Positions 39,267 to 48,753 are shown, counted from the first letter of the stretch. The stretch: DNA of 64,000 bases from Paenibacillus sp. IHBB 10380 (GCF_000949425.1 NZ_CP010976.1:2728001-2792000), one strand, 5' to 3'. Translations and numbers: made by a program. The notes: a model not told the origin generated them from the letters alone.

Positions 39267-40001
39267 TTAGGAATAAGAGCATGCCTCCAGCAAAGCCTTT
39301 GTATAATCTGAATTCGGATTTTTCAATAAGGCATCTGTATATCCTTCTTCCACAATGGACCCCTCCTTCATCACGGCTACACGGTCAGCGAACCCGCTGA
39401 TCGTCTCCAGACGGTGCGTAATGTACAGAATTGACATCTTCTGTTCACGCTTCAGTGAGAGAAGCAAATCTAATATCTCTTGCTCCGTCTTTGGATCAAG
39501 TGCTGATGTAATCTCATCGGCAATAAGTAAAGTTGGTGAGAGAGTAAGTGCCCGTGCGATTGCTATGCGCTGTTTCTGCCCTCCAGAACACTCAGAGGCT
39601 CTGCGCTCCAGCAAATCCTTCGGTAGTAGAACCTTCTCCAGCATCTCTTCAACACGCGTAGAGACTGCAGAACGTGAATAATGCTTAAGAACAAGCGGCT
39701 CGGCAATAAGATCTTTTACTTTCCAATAAGGATTAAGCGATCGGTCGGGATTCTGAAATACCATTTGAATCCGTGCAGCCTGATGAGAAAGAAAGTCCCC
39801 TTCTCCTTGCCATATCACTTCTCCTTGCGTCGGTCTTTCCAAACCGACGATGATTTCTGCCAGAGTCGATTTTCCTGATCCACTCTCGCCAATCAAGGCG
39901 AATATTTCATTCTCAAGCAGTGTTAAAGTAACGTCCTTTACAGCTACAAGCTTCTTTCCCCTCTTCCCAAATTCCTTGGTCACATTCTGCACGTTCAACA
40001 T
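39267..40001 (-). CDS. ABC transporter ATPase (DppF/OppF/NikE type)
   Basis: 244 residues, a complete nucleotide-binding domain: Walker A GESGSGKST (about 37-45), Q-loop MVFQNPDRSLNPYW, signature ASECSGGQKQRIAIARALTL, Walker B LLIADEITSALDP, and H-loop YITHR. The NPDRSLNP motif is characteristic of the peptide/nickel (PepT) importer ATPases. It overlaps the upstream permease-ATPase fusion gene by 7 bp and is the last gene of the operon. It should form the heterodimeric motor with the ATPase half of that fusion. Confidence 0.92.
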   Translation of the reverse strand: MLNVQNVTKEFGKRGKKLVAVKDVTLTLLENEIFALIGESGSGKSTLAEIIVGLERPTQGEVIWQGEGDFLSHQAARIQMVFQNPDRSLNPYWKVKDLIAEPLVLKHYSRSAVSTRVEEMLEKVLLPKDLLERRASECSGGQKQRIAIARALTLSPTLLIADEITSALDPKTEQEILDLLLSLKREQKMSILYITHRLETISGFADRVAVMKEGSIVEEGYTDALLKNPNSDYTKALLEACSYS

Positions 40002-41605
40002 CCTATTTCCTCCGCTATTCTTTCTTCTGATGGCCCATTTATACCGATATCTTTCTTACTCTGAGACCAGTCTTCATTAATAGAATAATCAATCACCTTT
40101 CCATGCTGGAGTACCATGATATTATTGGCAACATGCTTAGCAGCTAACATATCATGAGTAATTAGTAGCAATGTCATTCCATGCTCCCTGACTTTAGCCA
40201 CGAGCAGCTCTAAGATTTCCCGCTTCACAATCGGATCTAGCGCCCCTGTTGGTTCGTCTGCAATCAGCACCTCAGGTTTGTTAATCAGTGCAAGTGCGAT
40301 CAAAGCCCGACTTAACATCCCGCCACTGAGTTCGTGCGGATAGCAGTCTAGTACCCTCTCGTCAAGCTGTACCTCCTGCAATCCTTGAACAGCCCGCATT
40401 TTTTTATCATGAGCTGATTGTTTCTCAGGAATAGCCTCTATAAACTGCTTACCGATCGTTAGAAGCGGATTGAAGCTAGTTCTAGGATCCTGGAATATGT
40501 AAGCCGCATCCACCCACCGTTGCATGCGTTCCTTACCTACACTGTCATATATATGCTTCCCTCCAATATAGACATCTCCCTTTACCTCACCCTCCAGCAA
40601 TAATCCGTAAATCGCTTTTGCTAGTGTTGTTTTGCCCGATCCCGACTCACCTATCAACACGGTAACACTTCCAGCAGCTACAGAGAATGACATGGGATGC
40701 ACGATCGGACGATCCCCATACGTTACACTCAGTTGATCACATACAATAGCTGCACTTGCAGTCCATATTGGCTTCGGGTCTGTCTTTATCTTATTTCTTG
40801 CTGCCTTTACTACCTTCTTATGAGAATCACTGGTTTCTCCCAATAATGCCAAGCCGACAGTAACTAATAATATTCCCACTACTGGTGGAAGTACTGTCCA
40901 CTGCCATACATTGGTCATCCAGGTTTCACCACTTCCGAACGCTTGCTGGAGCATTTTCCCCCATGAAGGAACATTCGGATCGCCGATACCGATAAATGAA
41001 AGACTTGCCTCCATGACAACAGCTTGTCTGAATGACATCACAAATTTTGTTCGCAGAAGGGGCCATATGAAAGGGAGCACATGTTTACGTAGAATATACA
41101 ACGTATTCCCTTGAAACAGTTGCGCCGATTTCACAAATTCTCGTTCCTTCAAAGACAATACCGATGCACGAATTAAGCGCATATATGCCGGCCATGTTAG
41201 CAGACCCAGTGTAAAGATCAGTTGCCATATGCCCCCACCGGTGAAAGAGGCCACAATTAGAATAAGCAGTAGTGAAGGAAGCACTAACAACATATTGGCA
41301 AACGAGTTGAGGATCAGATCGAGCTTCTTCAGGTAACCCGACAGTAAACCCAGAAAGCCGCTTAAGAACGTACTTAGTAGTGATACGAACAATCCAACAA
41401 ATAACGTTGTGCGTGCCCCATGAACAAATCCACTGAACACATCCTGTCCTAGCATGTTAGTACCTAACCAATGTTCTTTAGAAGGCGTCAAGAAACGCTC
41501 ACCACTCAGGGCAAACGGTCCATATAAAGTTACCGATGGTCCGAATATGGCTACTGCTATAAACACAGTCAGAATGGTTCCTCCTACTGCTTTGCTCCAT
41601 TTCAT
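39995..41605 (-). CDS. Fused ABC permease-ATPase (DppC + DppD type)
   Basis: 536 residues. Residues 1-265 are a DppC-like permease: TM1, then the LGTNMLGQDVFSGFVHGART block, membrane spans, and the coupling EAA-like segment near 190-215 (YILRKHVLPFIWPLLRTKFV, ASLSFIGIGDPNVPSWG). After a linker (~266-292), residues 293-536 are an ATPase: Walker A GESGSGKTT, YIFQDPRTSFNPLLTIG, signature HELSGGMLSRALIALAL, Walker B VLIADEPTGALDP, switch LLLITHD. In most relatives these are two separate proteins. The signature reads LSGGM rather than LSGGQ. It overlaps both neighbours (4 and 7 bp), consistent with translational coupling. Inner-membrane component. Confidence 0.92.
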   Translation of the reverse strand: MKWSKAVGGTILTVFIAVAIFGPSVTLYGPFALSGERFLTPSKEHWLGTNMLGQDVFSGFVHGARTTLFVGLFVSLLSTFLSGFLGLLSGYLKKLDLILNSFANMLLVLPSLLLILIVASFTGGGIWQLIFTLGLLTWPAYMRLIRASVLSLKEREFVKSAQLFQGNTLYILRKHVLPFIWPLLRTKFVMSFRQAVVMEASLSFIGIGDPNVPSWGKMLQQAFGSGETWMTNVWQWTVLPPVVGILLVTVGLALLGETSDSHKKVVKAARNKIKTDPKPIWTASAAIVCDQLSVTYGDRPIVHPMSFSVAAGSVTVLIGESGSGKTTLAKAIYGLLLEGEVKGDVYIGGKHIYDSVGKERMQRWVDAAYIFQDPRTSFNPLLTIGKQFIEAIPEKQSAHDKKMRAVQGLQEVQLDERVLDCYPHELSGGMLSRALIALALINKPEVLIADEPTGALDPIVKREILELLVAKVREHGMTLLLITHDMLAAKHVANNIMVLQHGKVIDYSINEDWSQSKKDIGINGPSEERIAEEIGC

Positions 41606-42597
41606 GACTGTCCCCCCTTATGTGCGCCACGTATGCGCGGATCAAGATGAGGATAAATGAGATCTGCTAACATATTCAAGCAAAGTATGCTCACTGTCAT
41701 CATTAGGAATAGCCCATGGAGCAAAGGATAGTCCCTTGCGAGAATAGCCTCTTGCAGTAACTTGCCAATCCCAGGATATGAGAATACCGTCTCCACAATG
41801 ACAGAACCAGACAACAGTCCACCTATTCGTATGAAGATAATAGTTACGAGCGGAAGTGCCGAATTACGAGCTACATGCCTAAGCAAGACAGCACGTTCTC
41901 CAATGCCCTTCGCAGCCGCGAATTCAATAAATGGCTCTTGAAACACTCGAATGGCTTCATTACGCATTAATAGGTATAGACCTGCAAGACTACCCACCGT
42001 TAGTGTAGCGATGGGTAGCAAAGCATGCTTGGCTACATCTAATATACGATCAAGTCCATTCTCTGACGAAAGGAACGCTGTCTCTGCCCCACTGAGGGGG
42101 AGTAAACCTCCATTTACAGAGAATACGATGAGTAGAATCATTCCGATCAAGAACTCTGGGACTGCGCTGAGTACCATCATAACGATAAAAATCAGGCGAT
42201 CAATACGTCTAGGATGCTTCCACGCTGATAATAGTCCCAGAGCCAATCCAATAATAATGGAAAGAAGAGTGGATATACCCACAATAAGCAACGTCCAAGG
42301 CAATCGGATCGAAATAACGTCATAGACTGGAGATTTATAAGTAAACGACAATCCAAAATCAAACGTGAACAATCCCTTCAAATACTGTGTGAATTGTACC
42401 CATAACGTGTCGTTCAGATGATAATACTGGAGCAACGCCTGCTTTTGAACTTCAGAAACAAATACCGCTCCTTGTTTTCCACCACCGATGAGGAAATCGA
42501 CGGGGCCACCTGGCAAAATCCGTGGGAGCCAAAAGTTGAGTAACACGACGAATATCAAAACACTAACATACGTAACTGCCTGTCTAATTATCCTCAT
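41602..42597 (-). CDS. ABC transporter permease (DppB/NikB type)
   Basis: 331 residues with about six membrane spans. The N-terminus is RIIRQAVTYVSVLIFVVLLN followed by FWLPRILPGGPVDFLIGG (the PGGP-D motif of DppB-type permeases). The coupling loop is FIEFAAAKGIGERAVLLRHV, and the VETVFSYPGIGKLLQEAILA and RDYPLLHG blocks are diagnostic. It starts 14 bp inside the end of the solute-binding protein gene. It pairs with the permease half of the downstream fusion to form the channel. Confidence 0.93.
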   Translation of the reverse strand: MRIIRQAVTYVSVLIFVVLLNFWLPRILPGGPVDFLIGGGKQGAVFVSEVQKQALLQYYHLNDTLWVQFTQYLKGLFTFDFGLSFTYKSPVYDVISIRLPWTLLIVGISTLLSIIIGLALGLLSAWKHPRRIDRLIFIVMMVLSAVPEFLIGMILLIVFSVNGGLLPLSGAETAFLSSENGLDRILDVAKHALLPIATLTVGSLAGLYLLMRNEAIRVFQEPFIEFAAAKGIGERAVLLRHVARNSALPLVTIIFIRIGGLLSGSVIVETVFSYPGIGKLLQEAILARDYPLLHGLFLMMTVSILCLNMLADLIYPHLDPRIRGAHKGGQS

Positions 42598-44227
42598 CGA
42601 TCAGCGCTGCCTTGTTATCCCATAGTGGAATTCCATCTGCTATACCACCCGCTGTATTGAACCACCCATTGAAGTCACTTGATTTAAACAAGTAATAGAA
42701 TGGACGATGATAAAGAACGAGAGTAGGCAGTTCCTCTGCCAGGATGTTCTGCATTTCTCCAACCATTTCTTTCCGCTTATCTTCATCTAATTCTGACATC
42801 TGCTCGATTGCTAGCTGCTGGAACTCGGCATTATCAAACTGCTTCTCTCTTGCTGCCCAAGTATTGCTTGCCTCACCAAGGAACCATAACCGCAAATAAT
42901 CAGGATCTCCACTTAATCCAATATGCCCGGTGATGGCCATATCATATTTATTCTCTCCCATAGCTGTAGTGAACGTTGCCGAATCTATTTGCTGAATATT
43001 CAGTACAATGCCTACCTTCTTAAGCATTTCCTGCATCACCTGTGCCTCCGGTGAATTGGAAGATACCATTACATTCAGCTTCAACCCATCGCGTTCTCCA
43101 TTGGCATTCTTGGCATATCCAAGCTCATCAAGAATACGCTCTGCTTCCGTAATATTATATTCATATTGTTTCACAGAAGAGTTATACCATGGTGAATCAG
43201 GAGGAATGATACCAGCGTTTCCAACTATTGGATCGCCTCCGCTAATCTTCCGTGCCATTTCAGCGCGATCGAGCGCATAAGCCATTGCCTGACGCAGACG
43301 CTTATCCTTCAATTGAGGATGATCTAGATTAAACGTTAAACGTAACGCACTGCCGGTCGGTGCGCTCTTGATTACATCAAATCCCTCTTTCTGTAATTGT
43401 TGAACCTCAGAATAATTGGTCAACATAGCTGTGTCTATTTCTCCTTTTTGCAATGCAAGTATCTTATTCTCAGGGTTTAAGTACGCCACTTCCTTCACCA
43501 GTACTTTTCCTTTGAAATAATGATCATTTGCATTGAACAAATATTGTCCAGACTTCTCATCATACTGCTTCAGTGTGTAGGGACCTGTACCGACAAGAGC
43601 CGAAGGATCGCGGAAATCTAACGGACTTTCCACATTTGTCCACACGTGCTTAGGAATGATAGGCACGATACCTACCAAATCGCTCAAAAAGGGTGCATAA
43701 CCATTATTCAATGTGAATTGAACTTTATGATCATCGATAGCCGTTACAGATTGGATCTGACTGATGTCACCTGTCCACATAAAGGGATGTATTTGATAAT
43801 ATTCAAAGCTGAATACGACATCATCCGCTGTGAGCGAATTACCGTCATGCCATAGGACATTCTCCTCCAATTCAAATGTATATTGAAGGCCATCTTCCGA
43901 AATACTCCATGATTTCGCTAGCCATGGAATAACTCCATTCTCATCCTTCCAAGTTAACGTATCGAATAGGAAGGAGTTACGTAGGAAGCCACCAGGTCCT
44001 GATGAACTAAAGGCAAAGGGGGAAGGATAGCCACTGTTACCCCAAGACATACGCAGCCGGGAAATGGGATCAGAAGTTGCCGATGTATCCTTGATTGTAT
44101 CCGCTGTTGTAGTTACTTCGGTTGTAACTTGTTGAACCTCAGAGGTCTTGCCATTCGACGAACACCCCGTGACGATTGCTACTATACAGAACAAGATCAA
44201 CAGGCTGAATTTATTACGATTTATCAT
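42584..44227 (-). CDS. Solute-binding lipoprotein (SBP_bac_5 family)
   Basis: 547 residues from ATG 44227 (AAGGAG eight bases upstream; the in-frame GTG at 44236 is too close to that site). The signal MINRNKFSLLILFCIVAIVT has lipobox VTG-C22. Mature-protein motifs of the peptide/nickel/opine binding family are clear: KSWSISEDGLQYTFELEENV, WHDGNSLTADDVVFSFEYY, GTGPYTLKQYD, and LKDKRLRQAMAYALDRAEMA. The protein is anchored outside the cell and delivers ligand to the permeases. The ligand cannot be read from sequence. The operon's Fur box and the three unusual genes ahead of it suggest a metal complex or metallophore. Confidence 0.92.
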   Translation of the reverse strand: MINRNKFSLLILFCIVAIVTGCSSNGKTSEVQQVTTEVTTTADTIKDTSATSDPISRLRMSWGNSGYPSPFAFSSSGPGGFLRNSFLFDTLTWKDENGVIPWLAKSWSISEDGLQYTFELEENVLWHDGNSLTADDVVFSFEYYQIHPFMWTGDISQIQSVTAIDDHKVQFTLNNGYAPFLSDLVGIVPIIPKHVWTNVESPLDFRDPSALVGTGPYTLKQYDEKSGQYLFNANDHYFKGKVLVKEVAYLNPENKILALQKGEIDTAMLTNYSEVQQLQKEGFDVIKSAPTGSALRLTFNLDHPQLKDKRLRQAMAYALDRAEMARKISGGDPIVGNAGIIPPDSPWYNSSVKQYEYNITEAERILDELGYAKNANGERDGLKLNVMVSSNSPEAQVMQEMLKKVGIVLNIQQIDSATFTTAMGENKYDMAITGHIGLSGDPDYLRLWFLGEASNTWAAREKQFDNAEFQQLAIEQMSELDEDKRKEMVGEMQNILAEELPTLVLYHRPFYYLFKSSDFNGWFNTAGGIADGIPLWDNKAALIDEDN

Positions 44228-44287
44228 GATGTCCACTCCTTGAATTTGTTATCTGTCTATTAAGATCACTATTGATATTGCTAATTC

Positions 44288-44893
44288 TTATAGTTTCCCT
44301 TCTGCAAGCCACGGAAAAAAACCATCTAGAAACCGCTCCGTTGCAGGCATGAAATAAGATCCATAATGATACTCGGGATCTAATGTCGTCATAATAAATG
44401 TACCCGCCGTACTCACTTTATCCACATACATAATGGCACCGCCATCTTCGACACTGATAATAATATCTGATCCTGCGGGAGGGAAGAACACACCATGATA
44501 ATGCCAAGTGGCATCCTTAATTGTTAGATAACGAAAAAAGTCATGGTCGGGTCGTTCTGCAACTAGTCCACTTCGCGTACTAGATTCCAGCCACCACCAA
44601 AAATTGGTTGGTCTAATTTCCCAATTATGCCCGGGAAGCCATGGGTTCGGTTGAGCTCCTAAAGCAGTCACAATGCCCCCTCGGTTAATAAAGGCATCAA
44701 TGATATGTTGTGATTCACTTACGAGAGACTTGTGAAGCTGTGACGGAATGAGTAGAACATCGATATCATCGAGAGACGTATATTGAAGTTCAGGCAAATA
44801 AATAATATGATGAATATAGCGATGATACTTAGGCTCATAAAGCGTACGAAACTGATGAGAATTCCCTCCGTATAGAACAGCAATCTTTCTCAT
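44288..44893 (-). CDS. ThuA/glutamine-amidotransferase-like protein, paralogue 2
   Basis: 201 residues. It opens with a beta-strand and alpha/beta pattern (MRKIAVLYGGNSHQF, LDDIDVLLIPSQLHKSLVSE, IIDAFINRGGIVTALGAQPN) like ThuA or class I amidotransferase-like folds, but no Cys-His-Glu triad is apparent. Its second half (WHYHGVFFPPAGSDIIISVE, AIMYVDKVSTAGTFIMTTLD, FLDGFFPWLAEG) parallels the neighbouring 214-residue protein (ITYIDRHSTEGTILVHSGNN, LQNWIGEE), so the two are tandem paralogues. ATGA overlap with the upstream gene. A non-catalytic binding or cofactor-handling role is guesswork. I do not recognise a named family. Confidence 0.75.
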   Translation of the reverse strand: MRKIAVLYGGNSHQFRTLYEPKYHRYIHHIIYLPELQYTSLDDIDVLLIPSQLHKSLVSESQHIIDAFINRGGIVTALGAQPNPWLPGHNWEIRPTNFWWWLESSTRSGLVAERPDHDFFRYLTIKDATWHYHGVFFPPAGSDIIISVEDGGAIMYVDKVSTAGTFIMTTLDPEYHYGSYFMPATERFLDGFFPWLAEGKL

Positions 44894-45534
44894 ATCGGTC
44901 TTTTCCCCTCTTGAATATTCCTATATTCCTCGCCAATCCAATTCTGTAACTGGCTGCCGATTCGACCCACTGTGTTGCTTGGGTTCCTATATGCAAATAG
45001 GTTATTTCCAGAATGGACAAGAATCGTCCCCTCAGTGCTGTGTCTATCAATATAGGTGATTGGTTCTCCTCCAGGTAATGTCAACAACACTTCGGCATGT
45101 GGCGGAAGAGGATGATGTCCTCTTGCAAAAAAACCTGAAACACCCTTCGTATAGGTCATATCTTCAGGCTTTACGCTGTCAAATATCGGATGAGGTTGTG
45201 CAATCGACACTTCATAATCACGATGACTATGAATCTGCTTAGGTACGAATATCGAAGCCCCTGGAAGCCAAGGAAGAAATAAATGTCCACTAAAGATTAG
45301 TACTTTCCCCTGATTCAGGAATTTCCATATCCGTTCACTCTCACGATACAGCAGCTCCTGATCGACATAGCTATCGATAACCAGACAAGCATATGACGAC
45401 AAATCGAATTCCGGCAGATCGTAGAGATCCAGTACGAAGCAATCATCCTGTCGCTTAGCATCTTGAACCATCTGTTCACTGAAATAACACCCTGAATCTA
45501 AAATGACAACATTAGCTGTCCCACGTGCAGTCAT
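44890..45534 (-). CDS. ThuA/glutamine-amidotransferase-like protein, paralogue 1
   Basis: 214 residues, cytoplasmic. VVILDSGCYFSEQMVQDAKR, SSYACLVIDSYVDQELLYRE and FLNQGKVLIFSGHLFLPWLP show the alternating strands and helices of a ThuA/GATase-like Rossmann-type fold; HPIFDSVKPEDM is reminiscent of ThuA-type domains. The Cys in DSGCYF is at the N-terminus and not at a nucleophile-elbow position. It is related to the following 201-residue protein. It overlaps both neighbours by 4 bp, so all three first genes of the operon should be made in fixed ratio. Exact function unknown. Confidence 0.72.
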   Translation of the reverse strand: MTARGTANVVILDSGCYFSEQMVQDAKRQDDCFVLDLYDLPEFDLSSYACLVIDSYVDQELLYRESERIWKFLNQGKVLIFSGHLFLPWLPGASIFVPKQIHSHRDYEVSIAQPHPIFDSVKPEDMTYTKGVSGFFARGHHPLPPHAEVLLTLPGGEPITYIDRHSTEGTILVHSGNNLFAYRNPSNTVGRIGSQLQNWIGEEYRNIQEGKRPI

Positions 45535-46055
45535 TGTATCCTCCGTGTCGTGAAGAGCTCTCCAAGTGGGGTAACCAATGCTCGCTCGGCTAATGCCCGC
45601 TTAAGTTTACCAAATGTAGCGACATCTGCCTCTGTCATTGTCTCTTCCCGTCCCTTCTTCAAATAATCATAAAACGTCATAGGCAGGAAGTTCTCATTCA
45701 GAACGATCTCGACGGAGGCTCCTGTCTCCGAGGTAATCACAAACGCGTAGCCTTGAGGTCGGTATGGATCATACTGTCCTGCTGGATAGGCTGTATCTAC
45801 CTGATATGCACCACGAGTAACCGCGCGTGTCACGAATTCGAATGCATCACGAAAACCTGGTCCCCCATGCCCAGAACATATCGAGATAGCTCCACGCTCA
45901 GGAATCTCGTCACCGAATAATTCTTTGAAGGCTGCCTGTAAGCTACGATAACCTACGGCGACAGCCATAAGCGCAATTCCTCCATGATACTTACAGATAT
46001 CTGAAAATCCGATTTCTAAAATATCTTGTCTATCTCTTATATGTATTACTGACAT
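45531..46055 (-). CDS. FmdE-like protein, first gene of the Fur-box operon
   Basis: 174 residues. ICKYHGGIALMAVAVGYRSL followed by ISICSGHGGPGFRDAFEFVT resembles the FmdE domain (normally GHxCPG...GYR...), first named from the molybdenum formylmethanofuran dehydrogenase operon and often found beside metal transport genes. The usual first HxC metal motif is altered to YHGG; Cys and His remain in ICSGHGG. The FAFVITSETGASVEIVLNEN part forms a beta-rich middle. It probably binds a metal or cofactor (inference). The family assignment is from motif recall. Promoter and Fur box lie 56-84 bp upstream. Confidence 0.65.
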   Translation of the reverse strand: MSVIHIRDRQDILEIGFSDICKYHGGIALMAVAVGYRSLQAAFKELFGDEIPERGAISICSGHGGPGFRDAFEFVTRAVTRGAYQVDTAYPAGQYDPYRPQGYAFVITSETGASVEIVLNENFLPMTFYDYLKKGREETMTEADVATFGKLKRALAERALVTPLGELFTTRRIQ

Positions 46056-46110
46056 TTCTACTTACACTCCCTTTGTTGTTATGGTCAGCTGTTGATGCTG
46101 TTAAGATCAT

Positions 46111-46139
46111 ATACTAGCTTATATGATAATGATTATCAA
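46111..46139 (-). promoter_or_regulatory. SigA-type promoter overlapping Fur box
   Basis: On the minus strand TTGATA (46134-46139), 17-bp spacer, TAGTAT (46111-46116). The -35 hexamer is inside the Fur box, so Fur binding would block transcription. Confidence 0.65.
46124..46138. promoter_or_regulatory. Fur box, perfect 7-1-7 palindrome
   Basis: TGATAATGATTATCA is identical to the Bacillus subtilis Fur core consensus (TGATAATnATTATCA). The PerR and Zur consensus differ at several of these positions. It predicts repression of the FmdE-like/ABC operon when iron is replete. Confidence 0.85.
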
Positions 46140-46240
46140 TATCACACAAACTAGTATATGACAAAAATAACCTACCATCAAGCCTTTAGGCTGGATTATT
46201 AAAAATTTTGAATATTTCAAAAAAAATTCCTTCAACACGA

Positions 46241-46282
46241 AAAATCCGCCCTATTGAAGTTACCCCTTCAAGTGGACAGCTT
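46241..46282. mobile_element. Solo IS-end-like sequence
   Basis: The minus strand reads AAGCTGTCCACTTGAAGGGG followed by TAACTTCAATAGGGCGG. TGTCCACTTGAAGGGG looks like an insertion sequence terminal repeat and is echoed by both arms of the neighbouring hairpin (46350-46407). No transposase remains. Confidence 0.4.
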
Positions 46283-46349
46283 AAATAAAGACTTTATGAG
46301 ACGACTTGTTATTGTACTGGACTAAGGTCGTTTAATTTTGCATATAAAA

Positions 46350-46407
46350 ATCCCCTCCAAGTAAACTGTAGTGCGCTTTTTTTACACACTGTCTACTTAA
46401 AGGGGAT
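46350..46407 (-). terminator. Terminator of the chemoreceptor gene, built from an inverted repeat
   Basis: ATCCCCTTTAAGTAGACAGT on the minus strand pairs, with a few mismatches, with CTACAGTTTACTTGGAGGGGAT and is followed by TTTTTATA. The arms resemble the IS-end-like sequence at 46241-46282. Confidence 0.65.
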
Positions 46408-46446
46408 CCTATCCGATGAATATGAATTGAGGTTCTTTAATAACTA

Positions 46447-48549
46447 TTAAATTTTAAATTGTGATAGTTTCTCTAGAAGCTCCTGTACCAACATACTGAG
46501 CGAATCTGCCGACGCAGATATTTCCTCCATAGAAGCAAGCTGTTCTTCGGAAGCAGCGGCAACGTCATGCGAATTAGAAGAGGATTCGTGAGCGATTTCT
46601 GCCAACTGCTCTACACTCCCCGTAATTTGTTCAGAACTTGCCAGCATTTGTTCCGCAGCCGCAGAAACTTCATGAACTTGGCTCTTGACATCCGCCATCT
46701 CTGTCATGATTGAGGTAAACAAGTAACCACTATCTGTTACGGTTTGTACACCACTGTTCACCTCGGTAGAGCCAATTGCCATTGTATGCGCTGCAAGTTC
46801 AGTGTCACTACGTATATCCCCAACTAATTTAGTCACTTGATCAGCAGCCGATTTTGTCTGTTCTGCCAATTTCCGTACTTCAGTAGCTACAACCGCAAAT
46901 CCCTTTCCTTGTTCTCCAACTCGGGCAGCTTCAATCGCTGCATTTAATGCCAATAAATTGGTCTGTGTACTGATGTTAGTAATGAGTCCAATCATTCCAC
47001 CAATCTCTTCGGATCTTTCACTCAATCGGTGAATGGCTTGTTCTGTAGCTCCCACAGCCTCTTGAACTTGATTCATTTGACCGACAGCTTCACTAATACG
47101 TAGATGACCTTTCTCTGTTTGCAAAGTTACATCATCCACAGAAGAAGAAACAGCAACCGATGATTCAGCAATTCTTTTTACTCCTATAGCCATCTCAGTC
47201 ATGGCTTCGCCCGTTTCTTTGGCATAATGCTTTTGTGTTTCTGCTCCCTCTGCCACTTGCTGAATGGATTCAGCAATCGTCTCTGCAGCCTTACTAGATT
47301 CTTCAGAACTAGCCGTTAACTGTTGAGATGCAGCCCCTACAGTCATTGATAAATCATTGACTAAGTGAAACATTCCCCTCAACTTCTGTGTCATGATATT
47401 AAAATACCCAGACATCACACCAAATTCATCTTGATTGTTCACAATGAGCTCTTGCGTTAGATCGCCATCAGCCATTAAACGAAGTTTATCCGATAGTATT
47501 CGGATATTACGAACGACCATATAACGTATCATTAGCACCGTGAGAGTCCCAAGAATTAACATAGCCACAATAGCAATACTAATGGAGACGATTCTATTTT
47601 CTAAGTAAGATTTCAGGATCATACTTTTTTCTGCAACCGTTTGTATGTACCATACATCATCAGTTCCGGGTAAATAAAAACTTTCAAAAGATCTCATAAC
47701 CTCAGCATCTTTACTGTTCAACGTATACCCGACTGTACTTGTTCCATTCATTACCTTCTTTAATAACTCTTCTTTATCTGGCTGATCCCCAAAAGATTTC
47801 AAAATAGATTCGGGATCACTCGGATTAGCCACATAAGTACCTTTAGAGGATATAAGAGAAACATATCCTCCCAGGGGCTTATATTTCTCAGCCTCTTTTT
47901 GCATATCCTCAAGTGAAAGATCAAGTCCCACCATCCCTATATAAGCGCCATCCTTGTCCAATATCGGTTGGACTAGAGACATCATCATAAGGTCTTTCCC
48001 ACCAACCTGATAAATATAAGGTTCAAGAAATGCATTTTTTTTGGTTTTCTTAGGCACTGAATAATAATCTCCAGTTCCCTCATAATCTTTTTGCGCTTCA
48101 ACAGTCACCTTTCCATTACTTCGAACAACATAAGGAATAAATCGTCCCGTTTTATCATCATAAGCTGTTTTTGAAATATGTTCTTTATCGTTATTATCGA
48201 ATGCATTGGGTTCCCACAAGGTTGAAATACCTAGCACTTCTGGGCGCTTATCCAGCATACTCTTCATCATGGATACAACATCTTCACGTGACATTGTATT
48301 GTTTATTTTTGCTTCCTGGAGCACTTCCAACAATACCTGCAACGTCGCTTGAGCATTCACCAATTTATTTTGTAACGTCTCAGAATATTGTTTCCCAGCA
48401 TTTTTTGCTTCTAATTCTCCCTTTTCAATACTCACTTGGTAAAGTTGCTGAAGATTTAAAGGAATCATAACTCCAAAAATCATTAGCATGAGTAATCCAA
48501 GGACAGAAACAAGCTTAGTAGATAAAGACAGATTATTAAAGTATTTCAT
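46447..48549 (-). CDS. Methyl-accepting chemotaxis protein with dCache-type sensor
   Basis: 700 residues. TM1 is at about 12-30, then an extracellular dCache/PAS-like region to ~325 ([56 protein letters not shown]), which in this family binds amino acids or other small ligands. TM2 (~330-350) and HAMP ([20 protein letters not shown]) follow, then a long coiled coil with the CheA/CheW hairpin tip ...[20 protein letters not shown]. The start is ATG 48549. It is transcribed alone. The ligand is unknown. Confidence 0.95.
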   Translation of the reverse strand: MKYFNNLSLSTKLVSVLGLLMLMIFGVMIPLNLQQLYQVSIEKGELEAKNAGKQYSETLQNKLVNAQATLQVLLEVLQEAKINNTMSREDVVSMMKSMLDKRPEVLGISTLWEPNAFDNNDKEHISKTAYDDKTGRFIPYVVRSNGKVTVEAQKDYEGTGDYYSVPKKTKKNAFLEPYIYQVGGKDLMMMSLVQPILDKDGAYIGMVGLDLSLEDMQKEAEKYKPLGGYVSLISSKGTYVANPSDPESILKSFGDQPDKEELLKKVMNGTSTVGYTLNSKDAEVMRSFESFYLPGTDDVWYIQTVAEKSMILKSYLENRIVSISIAIVAMLILGTLTVLMIRYMVVRNIRILSDKLRLMADGDLTQELIVNNQDEFGVMSGYFNIMTQKLRGMFHLVNDLSMTVGAASQQLTASSEESSKAAETIAESIQQVAEGAETQKHYAKETGEAMTEMAIGVKRIAESSVAVSSSVDDVTLQTEKGHLRISEAVGQMNQVQEAVGATEQAIHRLSERSEEIGGMIGLITNISTQTNLLALNAAIEAARVGEQGKGFAVVATEVRKLAEQTKSAADQVTKLVGDIRSDTELAAHTMAIGSTEVNSGVQTVTDSGYLFTSIMTEMADVKSQVHEVSAAAEQMLASSEQITGSVEQLAEIAHESSSNSHDVAAASEEQLASMEEISASADSLSMLVQELLEKLSQFKI

Positions 48550-48674
48550 TAAAATGTCGTCCCCTTTTTTTCTTTAGTATACGACATTTATCGACACAAA
48601 ATGACTTTTTTTGTATAGATAAAAAGACTTTTTCAATGATTTGCATTACATACCACCCTACTCCTATAAAAAAA

Positions 48675-48722
48675 TCCCTTTATGCTATCCTCACTCACGT
48701 GTGAAGAAACTGCATAAAGGGA
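48675..48722 (-). terminator. Terminator of the DivIVA-like gene
   Basis: TCCCTTTATGC and GCATAAAGGGA arms. On the minus strand ATTTTTTTATA follows. Confidence 0.8.
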
Positions 48723-48753
48723 CGCTTTATCATATAAGAATATGTAACCATCT

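Larger units (their letters stand above)
46056..46349. other. Regulatory intergenic region of the FmdE-like/ABC operon
   Basis: Contains the operon promoter and Fur box (46111-46139) and, at 46241-46282, an isolated sequence resembling an IS terminal repeat. No gene is seen. Confidence 0.7.
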
